This document shows, one piece after another, positions 9,285 through 19,607 of a stretch of DNA of 64,000 bases. The number at the start of each line of letters is the position of its first letter. Within the stretch, counting starts at the first letter, position 1. Under the pieces are notes generated by a model. That model saw only the letters and a list, made by a program, of their open reading frames with translations. It did no database searches and was not told where the DNA came from. A program made the position numbers and the translations under genes. Origin of the DNA: Chondrus crispus (taxonomy: Eukaryota; Rhodophyta; Florideophyceae; Gigartinales; Gigartinaceae); the NCBI RefSeq assembly GCF_000350225.1, contig NW_005179153.1, forward strand, positions 1-64,000. The letters run 5' to 3'.

Positions 9285-10591
9285 TAGTTTCGTGTCTTGG
9301 AAGGGGCGCTGGCCATGTCCCCTTCCCTCTTCCCTTCCTCCGTCACGTCTAGACTTTTTGAGCCCCTTTCACGGCGCTTCTTTTCGCAAGTGCGGGCCAA
9401 GTGGCCCTTCAGACCGCAGTAGTAGCATGTTGCGGAGGCGAATCGCTCATCTACTGTGGCTGGAGTTTGTACGGTTGGTGACTCGGCGGACTCCGCCTGG
9501 GTCCCTCCTTTGCGACATTCACCGTTCTCTATCGCACGTACGCGCTCTGGTCTCAATCTGGGCTTGCGAATTCCACTCGACTTCGCGCTTCCCATCATCG
9601 AGACCCTGCTCACAACCTCATCAAAAGTCCCGTGTATGGCGAGGGCGTGGTCCCGGAGCCTCCCGCCCAGAGACTGTACGAAGCGATCGAGGAGCCTCTC
9701 GTCTGACACGTGTTCTGGTAGGGCTACCGCTGCAGCTCGCAAGCGATGCCCAAACTGACTGACTTCCTCATGGCCTTCGTTCCACTGCATCGTATCGAAC
9801 ATGACTCGAAGGCTTCTCTGATGGGCCTCATTGCACAGTCGCCCTTGCAAGAGCACCCAGAGGTCATCAGCGTCCGAATCGAGGTAAGCCGCGGCGATAT
9901 CCTCAAAAACAGCAAGCGCTGTGCCAGAAAAGGCACATGCCAGCAGGCGACGGTGGTATCCGGGGCGGACCGGAAAGTCCTGGCAAATGCGTTTCCAGGC
10001 TCTTCGGGCTGCGAAAAAGTGCGCGTCTCCAGGTTTTGAAACCCGGACCGGGTCCAGCGATCTGCTATAAATTTTGTACGCTATCTGCGGCGGGTAGAAT
10101 TCCTGCTTAGCGGTGTGGGACTGTGTTTGCATCGAGTCTCCAGCACCCACCTTGTATTCAGGTCCTACCTTTTGCCCCGCACCAGGCTCCTGGTATCGTC
10201 GAATACCTGGTTCACTAAACGGTCTAGCTGCAGGCGAACCACAGGGGAAGGCAGCCGAACTTCTCGAGATGCTTTCAGCAGGGACCGGCATCGCCTTAGA
10301 GGCATCGGTCACAGCATTTCCCACCATGATGACTGTCTTGGTGTTCCGATCCATAGACTCTATCATGGTTTGCATGACTTCCCGCATGCTTGATAGAGCT
10401 TGAAGCACCCTGGATCCCATCTCACTTCCAAAGACTTCCAATTCATCTCCGGCAACCGTCTGGGCCTGAACAGCGCCAGCCGCACCCGTTGCGACTGACC
10501 TTGAAGTTGCCGGCGTGGTTGGGTCGGACATACCCGTGACCTCACCTGTCACCGGGCTTGACAATGGGAATTCTTCTCGGTTCCCATCCAT
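9284..10591 (-). CDS. Gypsy-1 Gag with CCHC zinc knuckle
   Basis: A 435-residue frame starting at an ATG, encoding the structural capsid/nucleocapsid protein. The middle region (residues about 195-310) has the helical retrotransposon Gag feel, with aromatic and Arg-rich blocks. A canonical zinc knuckle, CYYCGLKGHLARTC (C-x2-C-x4-H-x4-C), lies near residue 390 and is followed by a basic tail. It sits directly upstream of the protease-RT frame and overlaps it by a few bases in another phase. The frame is open with no stops, in contrast to the damaged pol. Confidence 0.85.
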   Translation of the reverse strand: MDGNREEFPLSSPVTGEVTGMSDPTTPATSRSVATGAAGAVQAQTVAGDELEVFGSEMGSRVLQALSSMREVMQTMIESMDRNTKTVIMVGNAVTDASKAMPVPAESISRSSAAFPCGSPAARPFSEPGIRRYQEPGAGQKVGPEYKVGAGDSMQTQSHTAKQEFYPPQIAYKIYSRSLDPVRVSKPGDAHFFAARRAWKRICQDFPVRPGYHRRLLACAFSGTALAVFEDIAAAYLDSDADDLWVLLQGRLCNEAHQRSLRVMFDTMQWNEGHEEVSQFGHRLRAAAVALPEHVSDERLLDRFVQSLGGRLRDHALAIHGTFDEVVSRVSMMGSAKSSGIRKPRLRPERVRAIENGECRKGGTQAESAESPTVQTPATVDERFASATCYYCGLKGHLARTCEKKRRERGSKSLDVTEEGKREGDMASAPSKTRN

Positions 10592-10766
10592 TGCGACCCA
10601 ATACTGTTTGTCAAAACGTTATCCTTGTAAACATAAAACTTGAGCACAACAATGCGCCCCTTGTTCCTTGCTTCTGACAATCGACATCGGCCTGATCGCG
10701 CAGTGCCGCGATCACTTACAAGCTTGTAATGTTGCGATTATCTCAACCGCCTGGCACCGAGCAACC

Positions 10767-11258
10767 TGTTGAATGGGAATCCTCCCTCAATTTCCTTTAT
10801 TGCTCCGTCTCTGCCCCCCTCTTGTCTATCTCCGAGGGTTGGCTATTAAGTACTACTTCCCCGAGGGGGCTCGGCTGTCTCTGACCCCCCCTTGCCTACT
10901 CCCTTCGTCGTCTGTCTCCCTCTCTTGCCCCATAAAAATGACTAGTCCCTCGCTGCCTTTCCTTTCGCTTCCCTTACCGACAGCCCCGCGCTCCTCGCCC
11001 CGACTCCTGCCATCCGGTGCCGTCTTCTTTTCCCTTCTGGAACTGGATCCCCACGCTTTCGGTTCCCTACAGGAGCGCGCGTGCCCTTCAGTTCCGGTTC
11101 ATGGACCCTTTATCCACGTCTCCACGTGTTTCTAAGTCATTCCTCAACAGTACTGTATCCTTATGGTACAACTTGTACCTCACTCGTACATCGCTCCCGT
11201 CGCGTCTGACAGAATCTCTGCCGAGTACCCGGAGGGTATAGCTTTGTTGATATCAACA
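10767..11258 (-). repeat. Gypsy-1 5' LTR (probable, 492 bp)
   Basis: The segment begins TGTTGA and ends TCAACA, a 6-bp inverted terminus typical of LTRs (TG...CA). It lies just upstream of gag with a 175-bp leader (10592-10766). The partner 3' LTR is lost with the truncated end, so the boundaries rest only on the terminal motifs and position. Confidence 0.6.
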
Positions 11259-12069
11259 TTTGACATTTCCCACATTGTGGTATATGGGGAGCATGGTAGG
11301 CATGGACTCACTGGAGCAGTGTAGATTCTACACTGTAGACTGATGTGAAGAGGCGGGGACGGCTATTGATCATGACTGCCTCATACATGTGATGTAGTCC
11401 ACAGTTTCATACTGGACGGGGTAAGAATTTTCGTATCCAAATTGGCCAAAACCAGCAACTTTGCATGTCTCATGACATAATGATACTACCAACAGTGCCC
11501 ATCTAAATTTGAGACGTGATGTAAATAATAAGATGAGAATATTACATGTGATCTCAATATGAGATGAGAATACTATATTTGGTCTCAACATATCACGTAG
11601 AATTTGGAGCTCATGTCAATTTTCAGGCCAAGGATTGTTTTGTTGAAATGTGACCTTCACTCGAAGAGTGACAGATCTATCATCAAAAATATGGCCCAAT
11701 ATTCTAAAACGGACATAAGAGGCAGCAAGTTCAACTGCTCATTTGGGGAGCATGCTGGGACTCGAAGCAAAACATTTCCCGCCAAAATATGGAGTCTCCC
11801 TGGTAAGTCGATAGTATCTGTAGGGGCATCCAGATTTTGGAGAGCTCGACACTTGGGTTCCCAATTCTGAATATGCTTTGCCTACAGTATGTTCTGCCCA
11901 CGGTACTGATCTTCGACGCCAGCTTCAACAACAGCTACAATCCGCCGGAGATCATTGCATTGATTGCCCATAACATCGACGCCAGCTTCAAATATACCAC
12001 TCCTATCTTGTGGAGAGCACTGCAATCTGCGTTTACAATTCGGATCGGGCGAGCTGTGTATGCCTCCCA
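11259..12069. other. Non-coding stretch with short repeats
   Basis: No convincing gene. It contains a short palindrome near 11310-11328 (arms CAGTGTAGA, one-base centre), several ATGAGAATA-type repeats near 11530-11580, and a direct repeat CGACGCCAGCTTCAA near 11917 and 11979, just upstream of the helicase. Confidence 0.4.
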
Positions 12070-13677
12070 ATGGATGCAGTTCAGAAAAGAGCGTTTGATG
12101 CATTCTGCAATGGGGAAAGTATTGCCCTGATTGGATCTGCAGGTTCTAGGAAATCATTTCTCATCAACAAAATGCTAGAGTGGGCGAGAAGGCAGTATTC
12201 GGAGGATGCCGTCATATCCTGCGCATTTACCAACAGTGCTGCAGAATCAATAGCAGGGAGTACAATTCACAACACTTTCAATGCCCTTCCGTCATGGAGA
12301 TTTACGAATGAAAGTTTGTTACAAAGGGTGCTGGCGAAGAAAGCCACGACAGACAGAATTATGCGAATGAAAGTTCTGGTTATTGATGAAAATTTTCAGC
12401 TAAAGGCATGTGAGCTAGATGCTATTGAGTATGTTGTGCGGGTATTGACTCATTCGGAGAGGGATGCCGCTTTTCCGTTTGCTCGCAGGCAAATTATTAT
12501 TTCAGGGGACCCGTTGCAGTTGGAACCCGTGAAGCTCCTCGAAAAAGGAAGAATTAATCTGTCTGCGTACGAAGGAAGAAGCTGGCATAGGCTCTTCGGC
12601 GGGGATGGGGTAGGCCTTATTGCCTATTTGACTGGGAATCATAGACAGAAGAAGGACAGAGACTTTTTTGAGTTGTTGACAAGGATAAGAGGGGGAAGGC
12701 ATACTCAAAAAGACATGATGAGTCTCAACTACAACAGCCATGGCCAACACGAACCATCACTTGGACATGTGCGCTTGTGTTTGCGGAAGAAAACCGCCAA
12801 GAAAATTACGATGAAACGACTGGGAGTGCTAAGATCCCAACTCGTTGTATCCCGGAAGTTTGATACTTTCTCCTAGAATGGGCTTCGGGAAGTTGCGACA
12901 GGAGGTATCAGAAAGCGGCTGGACGAAGCAATACCCCAGGAAATTCTTTTGAAGCAAGGTGCTAGGGTCATGCTTACTCGAAAAATTCGAGACTTGCTCC
13001 CTGGAACAATATGTGTAGTGCAGGAAATCTGGTCCAGACCTCTCAATATGTCTCTCAATCTGGACGGAAATCAGATTCGAGACGGCCTTCAAACTCATAA
13101 GGAAATTTTGCTCAATGTTGTTGTAGTTTCCAAAGCCGACAACGCGACGAAAGAGGCTATAACTTTGGACCTTCGCTTCATGAAATTTGAAGTCTACCGA
13201 GATGATGGAACAATCCTGGCTACTCGATTCCAATTTCCAGTTATTCCAGCATACGCCCTGACAGTTCATCGGTCACAAGGTTTGTCGTTCGATCAAGTGG
13301 CAATAGACTTCTCAGAGGTGAGGAATTGGATGCCGGCAGGAGGAGCATACGTCGCTCTGTCCAGATGTCGCTCAAAATCTGGGCTATGGGTAAAAGGAAT
13401 GCATCAAAAGTGCGTAGTGATTAGCCCACGAGCACGAGCATTTGAGCAATACATTGAGAAGATTGCTGAAGTACACCCACATCGCATTACTAGGAATAAC
13501 AACTCACAGAAAATATGGCGCGACGAAATTCCGATGCCGACGACTGCCAACGCACTATGTGTGCGATCTCCAGTTAAACTGGGGGAAAAGAGAGAAACAG
13601 AGAATATGGGGAACAAAGATGTTTATGGAGATGTTCAAGATATTCAAAAGCACTGGAAGAAGCACCGTACACAGTAG
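12070..13677 (+). pseudogene. PIF1-like DNA helicase with one in-frame stop
   Basis: A single frame of about 535 codons runs from ATG 12070 to 13677, interrupted only by TAG at 12874-12876. Superfamily 1B motifs appear in order: Walker A IALIGSAGSRKSFL (PIF1 normally has GTGKS; the Gly before Lys is Arg here), Walker B VLVIDEN, then IISGDPLQLEPV, and motif VI GAYVALSRCRS after AYALTVHRSQGLSFDQV. The family unwinds DNA in genome maintenance, and related helicases are encoded by Helitrons. No Rep/HUH nuclease is seen nearby, so a Helitron is not supported. The stop suggests a pseudogene or suppressed codon. Part of this gene (13157-13229) is duplicated at 6474-6546. Confidence 0.8.
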
Positions 13678-13908
13678 CATACACGAATTAGCCGAGTTTT
13701 CAAATTTGGAGAGCAAGAAGAAAAGAAAACAAAGACGATGAAGGACATTTAAAACATTAGAAAGGTGCTAAATCAAAGCATATGCTCCTATCTATTGTTT
13801 CAAACATTCCCTGTAGTAAAATGGTGATACGGATCTTCACATTTTTCATTGTCATAGAGTAATTTATCAACAGTAAACTAATGCCATGACATTCAAAGTT
13901 GTACCTCA

Positions 13909-14810
13909 AACATGTCCTTCTAATCAGTACATATCAAAATTACACTGCACAAAACAGAAGAAAGTGTAATACGACTCGCGTTGCTTTGTTCAAATGTTCG
14001 CCAAGGTTAAAAGCCCTTATCATGTGCTGAGAAGTTTCCAAATGGATAAATACGCAATTGCCAGAGGCAATCTTAATGTAATGTCCTTCTAAACAGAACA
14101 TCTCAAAAGTACACTTCCCAAAACCGAAAAAAGTCTAATACTCCGCGCATTTATTTGCTCAAATGTTCACCAAGCTTAAACTCCCGTACCATGTGCTGAG
14201 AAGTTTTGAGGTTTAAAGTTCTTTGCATGTATTGATTGTACAGTACACACATTGTGGATTGAATTGATATAAAAGAAGAGCATTGCAGCAAGTGGTCAGG
14301 TACTGACCTGACCGCATCTATTTTGACCTTACTTGAGGAAATTAGAAGCGTTGCAGTTGGAGTTTTGTAGGGACAGAAGAATAGCCGAATGTTCAGAACT
14401 GGTTTCGGGGGCCTTCAAAACGTGGCCACAACACTTGCCAAGTAGATAACTATGCAGTTGCCGGAGGCAATCTTAATCGATTGTCCTTCTGAACAGTACT
14501 TCTCAACAGTACTCTCCACCAAACAGAATAAAGTATAATTCGCCAAGGTTAAAATCCCTTAACATGGACTGAGAAGTTCGGAAGTTTGAAGTTCCTTGCA
14601 AGTTTGATTATACAGAACATAAGTTGTGGATTGAATCGATACAAATGAAGAACATTGCAGCGAGTGGTCAGGTACTGACCTGACCACATCTATTTTGACT
14701 TTACTTGAGAAAACGGGAAGCGTTGCAGTTGGAGTTGTGCAGGATCATGAGCATAGCTACATGCCCAGAACTGGTTCTGAAGCCTTCAAAAAGCGGCCAT
14801 TTATCATGCG
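13909..14810. repeat. Degenerate tandem repeat, ~372-bp unit, about 2.5 copies
   Basis: Blocks recur in the same order: GTCCTTCT plus ACAG...CTC, CGCCAAGGTTAAAA, GTGCTGAGAAGTT, GATTGTACAG, ATTGCAGC(A/G)AGTGGTCAGG, then TTGCAGTTGGAGTT. Copies start near 13915 (partial), 14087 and 14480. An imperfect palindrome (arms GGTCAGGT / ACCTGACC, centre ACTG) sits at 14294-14313 and again at 14666-14685, exactly 372 bp apart. No coding frame was seen. Confidence 0.75.
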
Positions 14811-16232
14811 TGAAGGCCGTCAATCCTGAGCAAAGTTGCTTGTCATAGGCCATCAATTCTGAGAATCGTGGAATATGCATACGTGAAGGCCGTCAATTCT
14901 GAGCAGAATTGATGAGCTCTATTGCACTGTTGGCGAGGGGCGGGATAAAAGGTCTCATAGACAGTCTCGAAATCCAGATTTAAATCTGATACACAAAAAA
15001 CGTTCCCGAGACCATCATATTACCTACCCATTTTCAATTAATTGATGACCTTGGCGGCCTGCGTTGAAGGGATCTTCCACAAGTGCTGTTTAGGCCATCA
15101 ATTTGGAGGAAAATTGATGGGCAGGGCAGGGGCATTTGGGGCGATTTTGATTTTGAAGTGCTGGACTTACAAGTGATCTTAATCTGAAACAGGATTAGTG
15201 CAGTTCATCTGAATTTGTTATGATTAACTCTAAAATATCCGAGTGTCTGCGTCCTGCTTATAATTGTTTCAATTTCTCTCCAAGCGACAACAGTAAAATT
15301 TTCTGGTCGCTTCTGCAAGTAAAAGAAAGCTATTTATTTTAAGCGAATTTCAACGTGCTCCTTGTTACACCGCTGTCCTTGCCCCACGAATCGGGGTGAA
15401 ATGGATCACCGGAGGCGTCGTCGTCGTTCCACATCTTGCACCGGTGCCTAATCCTGCCAGTTCCAACTCCTATTCCAGGCAGAGGTTCAACTTCAGTGTG
15501 ACTTTCTAGGGATGCCTGCGTTACTCCGTGTGATGTTCTCGCGCTGTAAGTCCTTGAAGCACTTACCATATCTACTCCCCACGCTTCCTTTCCCCCTCCT
15601 CCCCCCCTCTCTCACTCCTTCCTTTGCCACCCTACTTTCTCTTCAATTGTTCCCCTATCATACCTCTCTCCCCCCCACAATTGATGGTCTCGAATTTCCC
15701 ATATTGGCTGTCGATGGGCTCCGCTGCCGTCGTCGCCGATGATATTTCCGCAACTGGTGCCGTCTACTACCCTACATTTCGTTGGTGGCACGACGTGACA
15801 ATAGAGCGCTGATGCAATCTTGAAAACGTCTCTCTGTGCAGTGTTGGGAAAACAAGCCAACGCGAAGTCCCGGTTTGCAATTTGTTTCCGGGAACACTAC
15901 ATCTGCCAGTGCCAGAAGCCAATCCATCCCTGCCCAGTCCACAGCAAGCATGCCACAAACCTCCTGTCGACTTGCAGCATAGACTAGACCACGTCCTCGA
16001 ATCTATCCATGGCATCCATACCTCAGATGCGCGGCAGGTCTATCGTAGAAACACATGCACCTGACGTCTCATAAATCGAAGATCGACAACATTGCTCTGT
16101 TCAATACTGCTTTGTGAGATCTATAACGCCACACTCCACAGAAAAGTCATCGCAGACGTAAATATTCGCAGTCACTCTCCGTCATCAACGACAAGTCCGT
16201 GCAGACGGAATCGCCCTTTGTCACCTCGGGTC
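14811..16232. other. Gene-poor stretch with short repeats
   Basis: 14820-15120 holds several copies of (GT)GAAGGCCGTCAAT and GGCCATCAATT motifs around small inverted repeats, like the debris of a MITE. A minus-strand 76-codon frame at 15339-15569 has a plausible C-terminal half but no recognised domain. 15550-15680 is a C/T-rich run. Otherwise nothing supported. Confidence 0.35.
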
Positions 16233-16526
16233 ATGCTCGTCGTGCGGGAGGTGTCGACGAGGTATATGGGGCGGTGGGACTGCCCGTCGACATTCCAGCT
16301 GACAGCTGGGCTGTACGATGAAGAGGGGAAGCAGGTGGCGAGGGAGCAGAGCGAGATGCTGGCGGCGCCTGCAGAGTGCTGGGAGGAATTCCGAGTGGTG
16401 TTTGCGGCGCGGGAGGGCGTGAGGTACGCGACGATCGTGGTGGCGGGGAAGGATGACCGGTTTTGGGCGGGGGATTATGGAGCCAAGGTTAGTGAATGTG
16501 CGGTCAGGGTACTGGGCGGGCCATAG
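16233..16526 (+). CDS. F-box-associated (FBA) domain-like fragment
   Basis: About 97 residues from the ATG at 16233. The C-terminal half reads like the F-box-associated domain of FBXO2/FBXO6-type proteins: EEFRVVFAAREGVRYATIV followed by GKDDRFWAGDYGAKVSECAV. That recalls the family pattern of a GVR block, then G-x-D-x-x-F/Y-W-A-G-x-Y-G-x-x-V. In full proteins this beta-sandwich binds glycoproteins for SCF ubiquitin ligases. No F-box is visible in this frame. The same frame is open back to about 16090 without an ATG, so an upstream exon may exist or the copy may be truncated. Confidence 0.5.
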   Translation: MLVVREVSTRYMGRWDCPSTFQLTAGLYDEEGKQVAREQSEMLAAPAECWEEFRVVFAAREGVRYATIVVAGKDDRFWAGDYGAKVSECAVRVLGGP

Positions 16527-19500
16527 GAGAGGGGCGAGATGGGGTGGGAGGAAGTGGCAGCTGCGGAGGTGGAAAGCAGGAATGAGCTGACTCGGAGGCT
16601 GTTCTGGACGCAGGAGGGGCCAAGGCGTAGCAATTGAGAAGCCCAAATCACTCTAAATGAAGACTCGCCAGTCTGTGATGGTCCCCCATGTCGAACTGAA
16701 CCTCGTCGAATTTCTCAACTTTGCCAAGGTGTGGTGGAAGCGTCTGTCAATGACGCCATAGATTTTTTGGAGACGATTCCGGTGGCGCAGAATGCACCTG
16801 AAATGCAATCAAGTGGTGAAGATGAGAGCGCAGAAAATGCAATAGAGAGAAAGACTATACGCCATGTCGTCGGGATCGCCAAATTGTTTGGAGAGCTGGA
16901 AATTTTGGCGACTGAGAGTGCCAAGTTCCAGACGCTCTATCGCATCTAAGGTCGGCAGAGCGCGCATTTCCCACTGCGAAACGCAACTGAGTAATTTACC
17001 AACGCGGAGCAGACAGACGTAAATTACAGAGTGCATGCAAATACTGTAGATGTGACGACGTCACTTACTAATGCCGTCTCCCAATAGTGCACATTTTTGG
17101 GGTTTCGCACGGGATGGCACTAATGCGTAAGGGCCACCGTACTGTAATATCACAATCTACGTTCATAGTTGTGGTGATTCCTTCATATGACTCCCAGTCT
17201 CATTCCTCTCTCATGTCGTTGGCCAACGGCACCTCCCCTTTTGCTCAGTGGTCATCACAATAGTATCCTTTCATTGCCCTCCCGCTGCAGTATTCACCCC
17301 TTGTCCCCCTCCGTACAGTATGTGAGATCACCTCAAAGCCTTGTACACGTGTACAGTTTCAAGCGTGTACACGTGCACGTCTGGCATTCCCGCACACACA
17401 CACGTGATAAAGATATCTCCACTATTCCGCGTGTTTTCGTTGACGGAATTGCTCCATGACACGTGCATACAACGACAAATCCCTCGTCGACACAATAATC
17501 CGCGGTTACACTCTGCCCAAGGAGACGTCCTTGCTAAGATGTGCTGGTGCTGTGCCGATGGCAAATAACTAGTGTATGTATGATACTCTGGGAGACGACG
17601 CTCGTACCGCTGACGCATCGAACTATGTCAGATGAGGTGCGATCAGCAATGGGAGTAAAAAGGTTAATCCCAAGGCATCGCAAGTGAGGTCACAGGCTCA
17701 TAGGCAGATCGAACGACAAGGCAAATATCAACACCATTACACCAATGTCAAAGCATCCACACTAAGTCTGCACTCCATTCTAGACACTCCCAATCTTGCT
17801 CTGTTTTTCTTCGGGGATTGGCAGTCGGTGGTCTTAGATCCATTTCCGCAGCCTCTCTTCGGGAATCCCGGCGTCGCAGGCTAGTTGAAACAACGCGCCG
17901 ACGTCGAGAAATGCAACGACATCCTCGTCTCCGCGGTCCTCCATTTCCGGAGGAGACGCCAGATGCAGCAGCGAGCCTTCACAAAACACCAGTCAGACAG
18001 TGCGGTCAACAGGCGAGCGATGTGACTCTGTTGGGTTGTCCCATGCAGCTGCCAGCGTGGAAGGTGCGAGATGCATGGCGTCGTATTGTTCGGAAAGTGG
18101 CAGGAGGCTCGATGTGGATGGTCAACCGCCATCTGCACATCAAACGCGAATGTGCAATGCCTCTTTTGTCGCAGTTCGCGCGTGCCATGCTGACGATGCT
18201 GCGATTTTGCGCAAGCGCAAGGTCGCTCTTCTTTTCCGCCAACAAGCAACATTTCTAGTGTCCCGTGGCTGCATTGCAGAAGCACACATGCGGGCATCGG
18301 TACCGGGATGCATCGGTTCCGGGATGCATCGGTTCCGGGATGTTAGAATGCCCGCCACCTGGACAAGCACCCCGGGCCCCATGCGTACTCAACGCAATGA
18401 CACCCAACGCTTGGGTGTCCACGGGGCGAGGTCGACAGCTTGAGTTGATACGCTTACACTTTACACCTTACTTTGAAGAGAGCGCTGTGTCCATTCTGCC
18501 ATTTCGAATGGCGTCAACGTAGGAATTTCCCTTCGCCTCCATATTGCCGACAACTTTCGAGACCCTCATAGAGTGTTTCTCGTGCTCGCAGAATGTACTG
18601 AATTGTCCAACACGGCATCCTGGAGAGACGAAATCAAAGGTGCACACTATGTACAGTACGTATTCGGGAATCACAAGTCATGGCCTACGGTAAATGAGGA
18701 ACAGTAGTGTAAGAGTAAATACGTTCCCTCTGGTAGGACCGCCTCCGGGCTCTCCACGGTCGTTTCCAACGAGGCCGCGATTGTGCTGGAATACAATTCA
18801 ATACATGTATACGAGTAAATACCCTTGTATACTACTGCGTCACTGGGGCTCAAGCCTGTTCAGATGCGTCGCGTGGCACCTTCTTGGACCCATTCGGGCC
18901 CCAGATTGGACAGTCCCTGCTGGCAAAAAAAAAAGGATTCACGCCACCATCTGTCTGCGGGATCCGATACACTGTAAAGAATGCTCATATACTGTAGCAC
19001 TGTACAGTACCCTTCGGCAACGGTACTGCAGTGTGTATTGGTTGAAAAAATTATTGGAAATGCTTTTACTCCCGTTCAACCAATCCATTCATGCCAAATG
19101 TCAGGGTGCTTGCGTGCTAGCACGCAGAACTCTTCATTAGGAACGGCCCGAGAACGAGCCCGAGAACGACGATGTGCTACAGTAATGGTTGGATCAGGAA
19201 TTCATCGTTGCCATTGCCATGAGCACCGCATCAGCGGCATGGCGGGACTGCGCTTCGGAGCCCAAAAAGAGGTTGCGACCAACATCAGGAAAACCTCTGT
19301 CGTACCGTACAACCCCTTGCTCCATAAGAAACCGTACGACAAGGTCGCCGATTCGCTTCATTACACCCTTTCGGGACACCACAAGCACGATCCATCAATG
19401 ACCCCGTCTCTCATGTCACCTTGTTGTCGAGCCGTCCCAGGTGCAATGCTCACTTTCAGAGAACACTACTTTCGCCTCTGCTACTTGTAACCCTTCGCAT

Positions 19501-19607
19501 ATAACTTGTGTATCCAAACCTCATCACCTCGCCCCGCCAACCCTATCCTCACAACTTCCAGTTCTTCCCCTGCAGGTTTCAGAGATTCTGCACCACTTCA
19601 TTCCGCC
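16527..19607. other. 3.1 kb without a supported gene
   Basis: Small frames such as 16731-16949 (plus, 72 codons) have no recognised domain. 17340-17410 is rich in CGTGTAC/GTACACG palindromic motifs. 18295-18342 holds a 16-bp tandem repeat. 19300-19600 should contain the promoter and 5' UTR of the dynamin gene. No RNA gene was recognised by eye. Confidence 0.4.
18295..18342. repeat. 16-bp tandem repeat, three copies
   Basis: The unit CATCGGTTCCGGGATG is present three times back to back. The first copy has TACC in place of TTCC. Confidence 0.95.

Larger units (their letters stand above)
6547..11258 (-). mobile_element. Gypsy-1: 3'-truncated Ty3/Gypsy retrotransposon
   Basis: Reading leftward, the order is 5' LTR (11258-10767), gag, protease, reverse transcriptase, RNase H, then the integrase zinc domain and half of the integrase core. 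The element stops abruptly at about 6547 inside the integrase core, before the catalytic Glu. No 3' LTR follows, so no target duplication can be read. The order protease-RT-RNase H-integrase is diagnostic of Ty3/Gypsy. The copy is dead: the 3' half is missing, a frameshift separates RT from RNase H, and the RT active site is altered. Confidence 0.88.

Noticed and set aside
12070..14810. Helitron hypothesis for the helicase and repeats
   Set aside because: No HUH Rep nuclease, no 3' CTRR-preceded hairpin and no AT target site could be identified around it.
16221..16646. 141-codon minus frame
   Set aside because: Antisense shadow of the FBA-like fragment.
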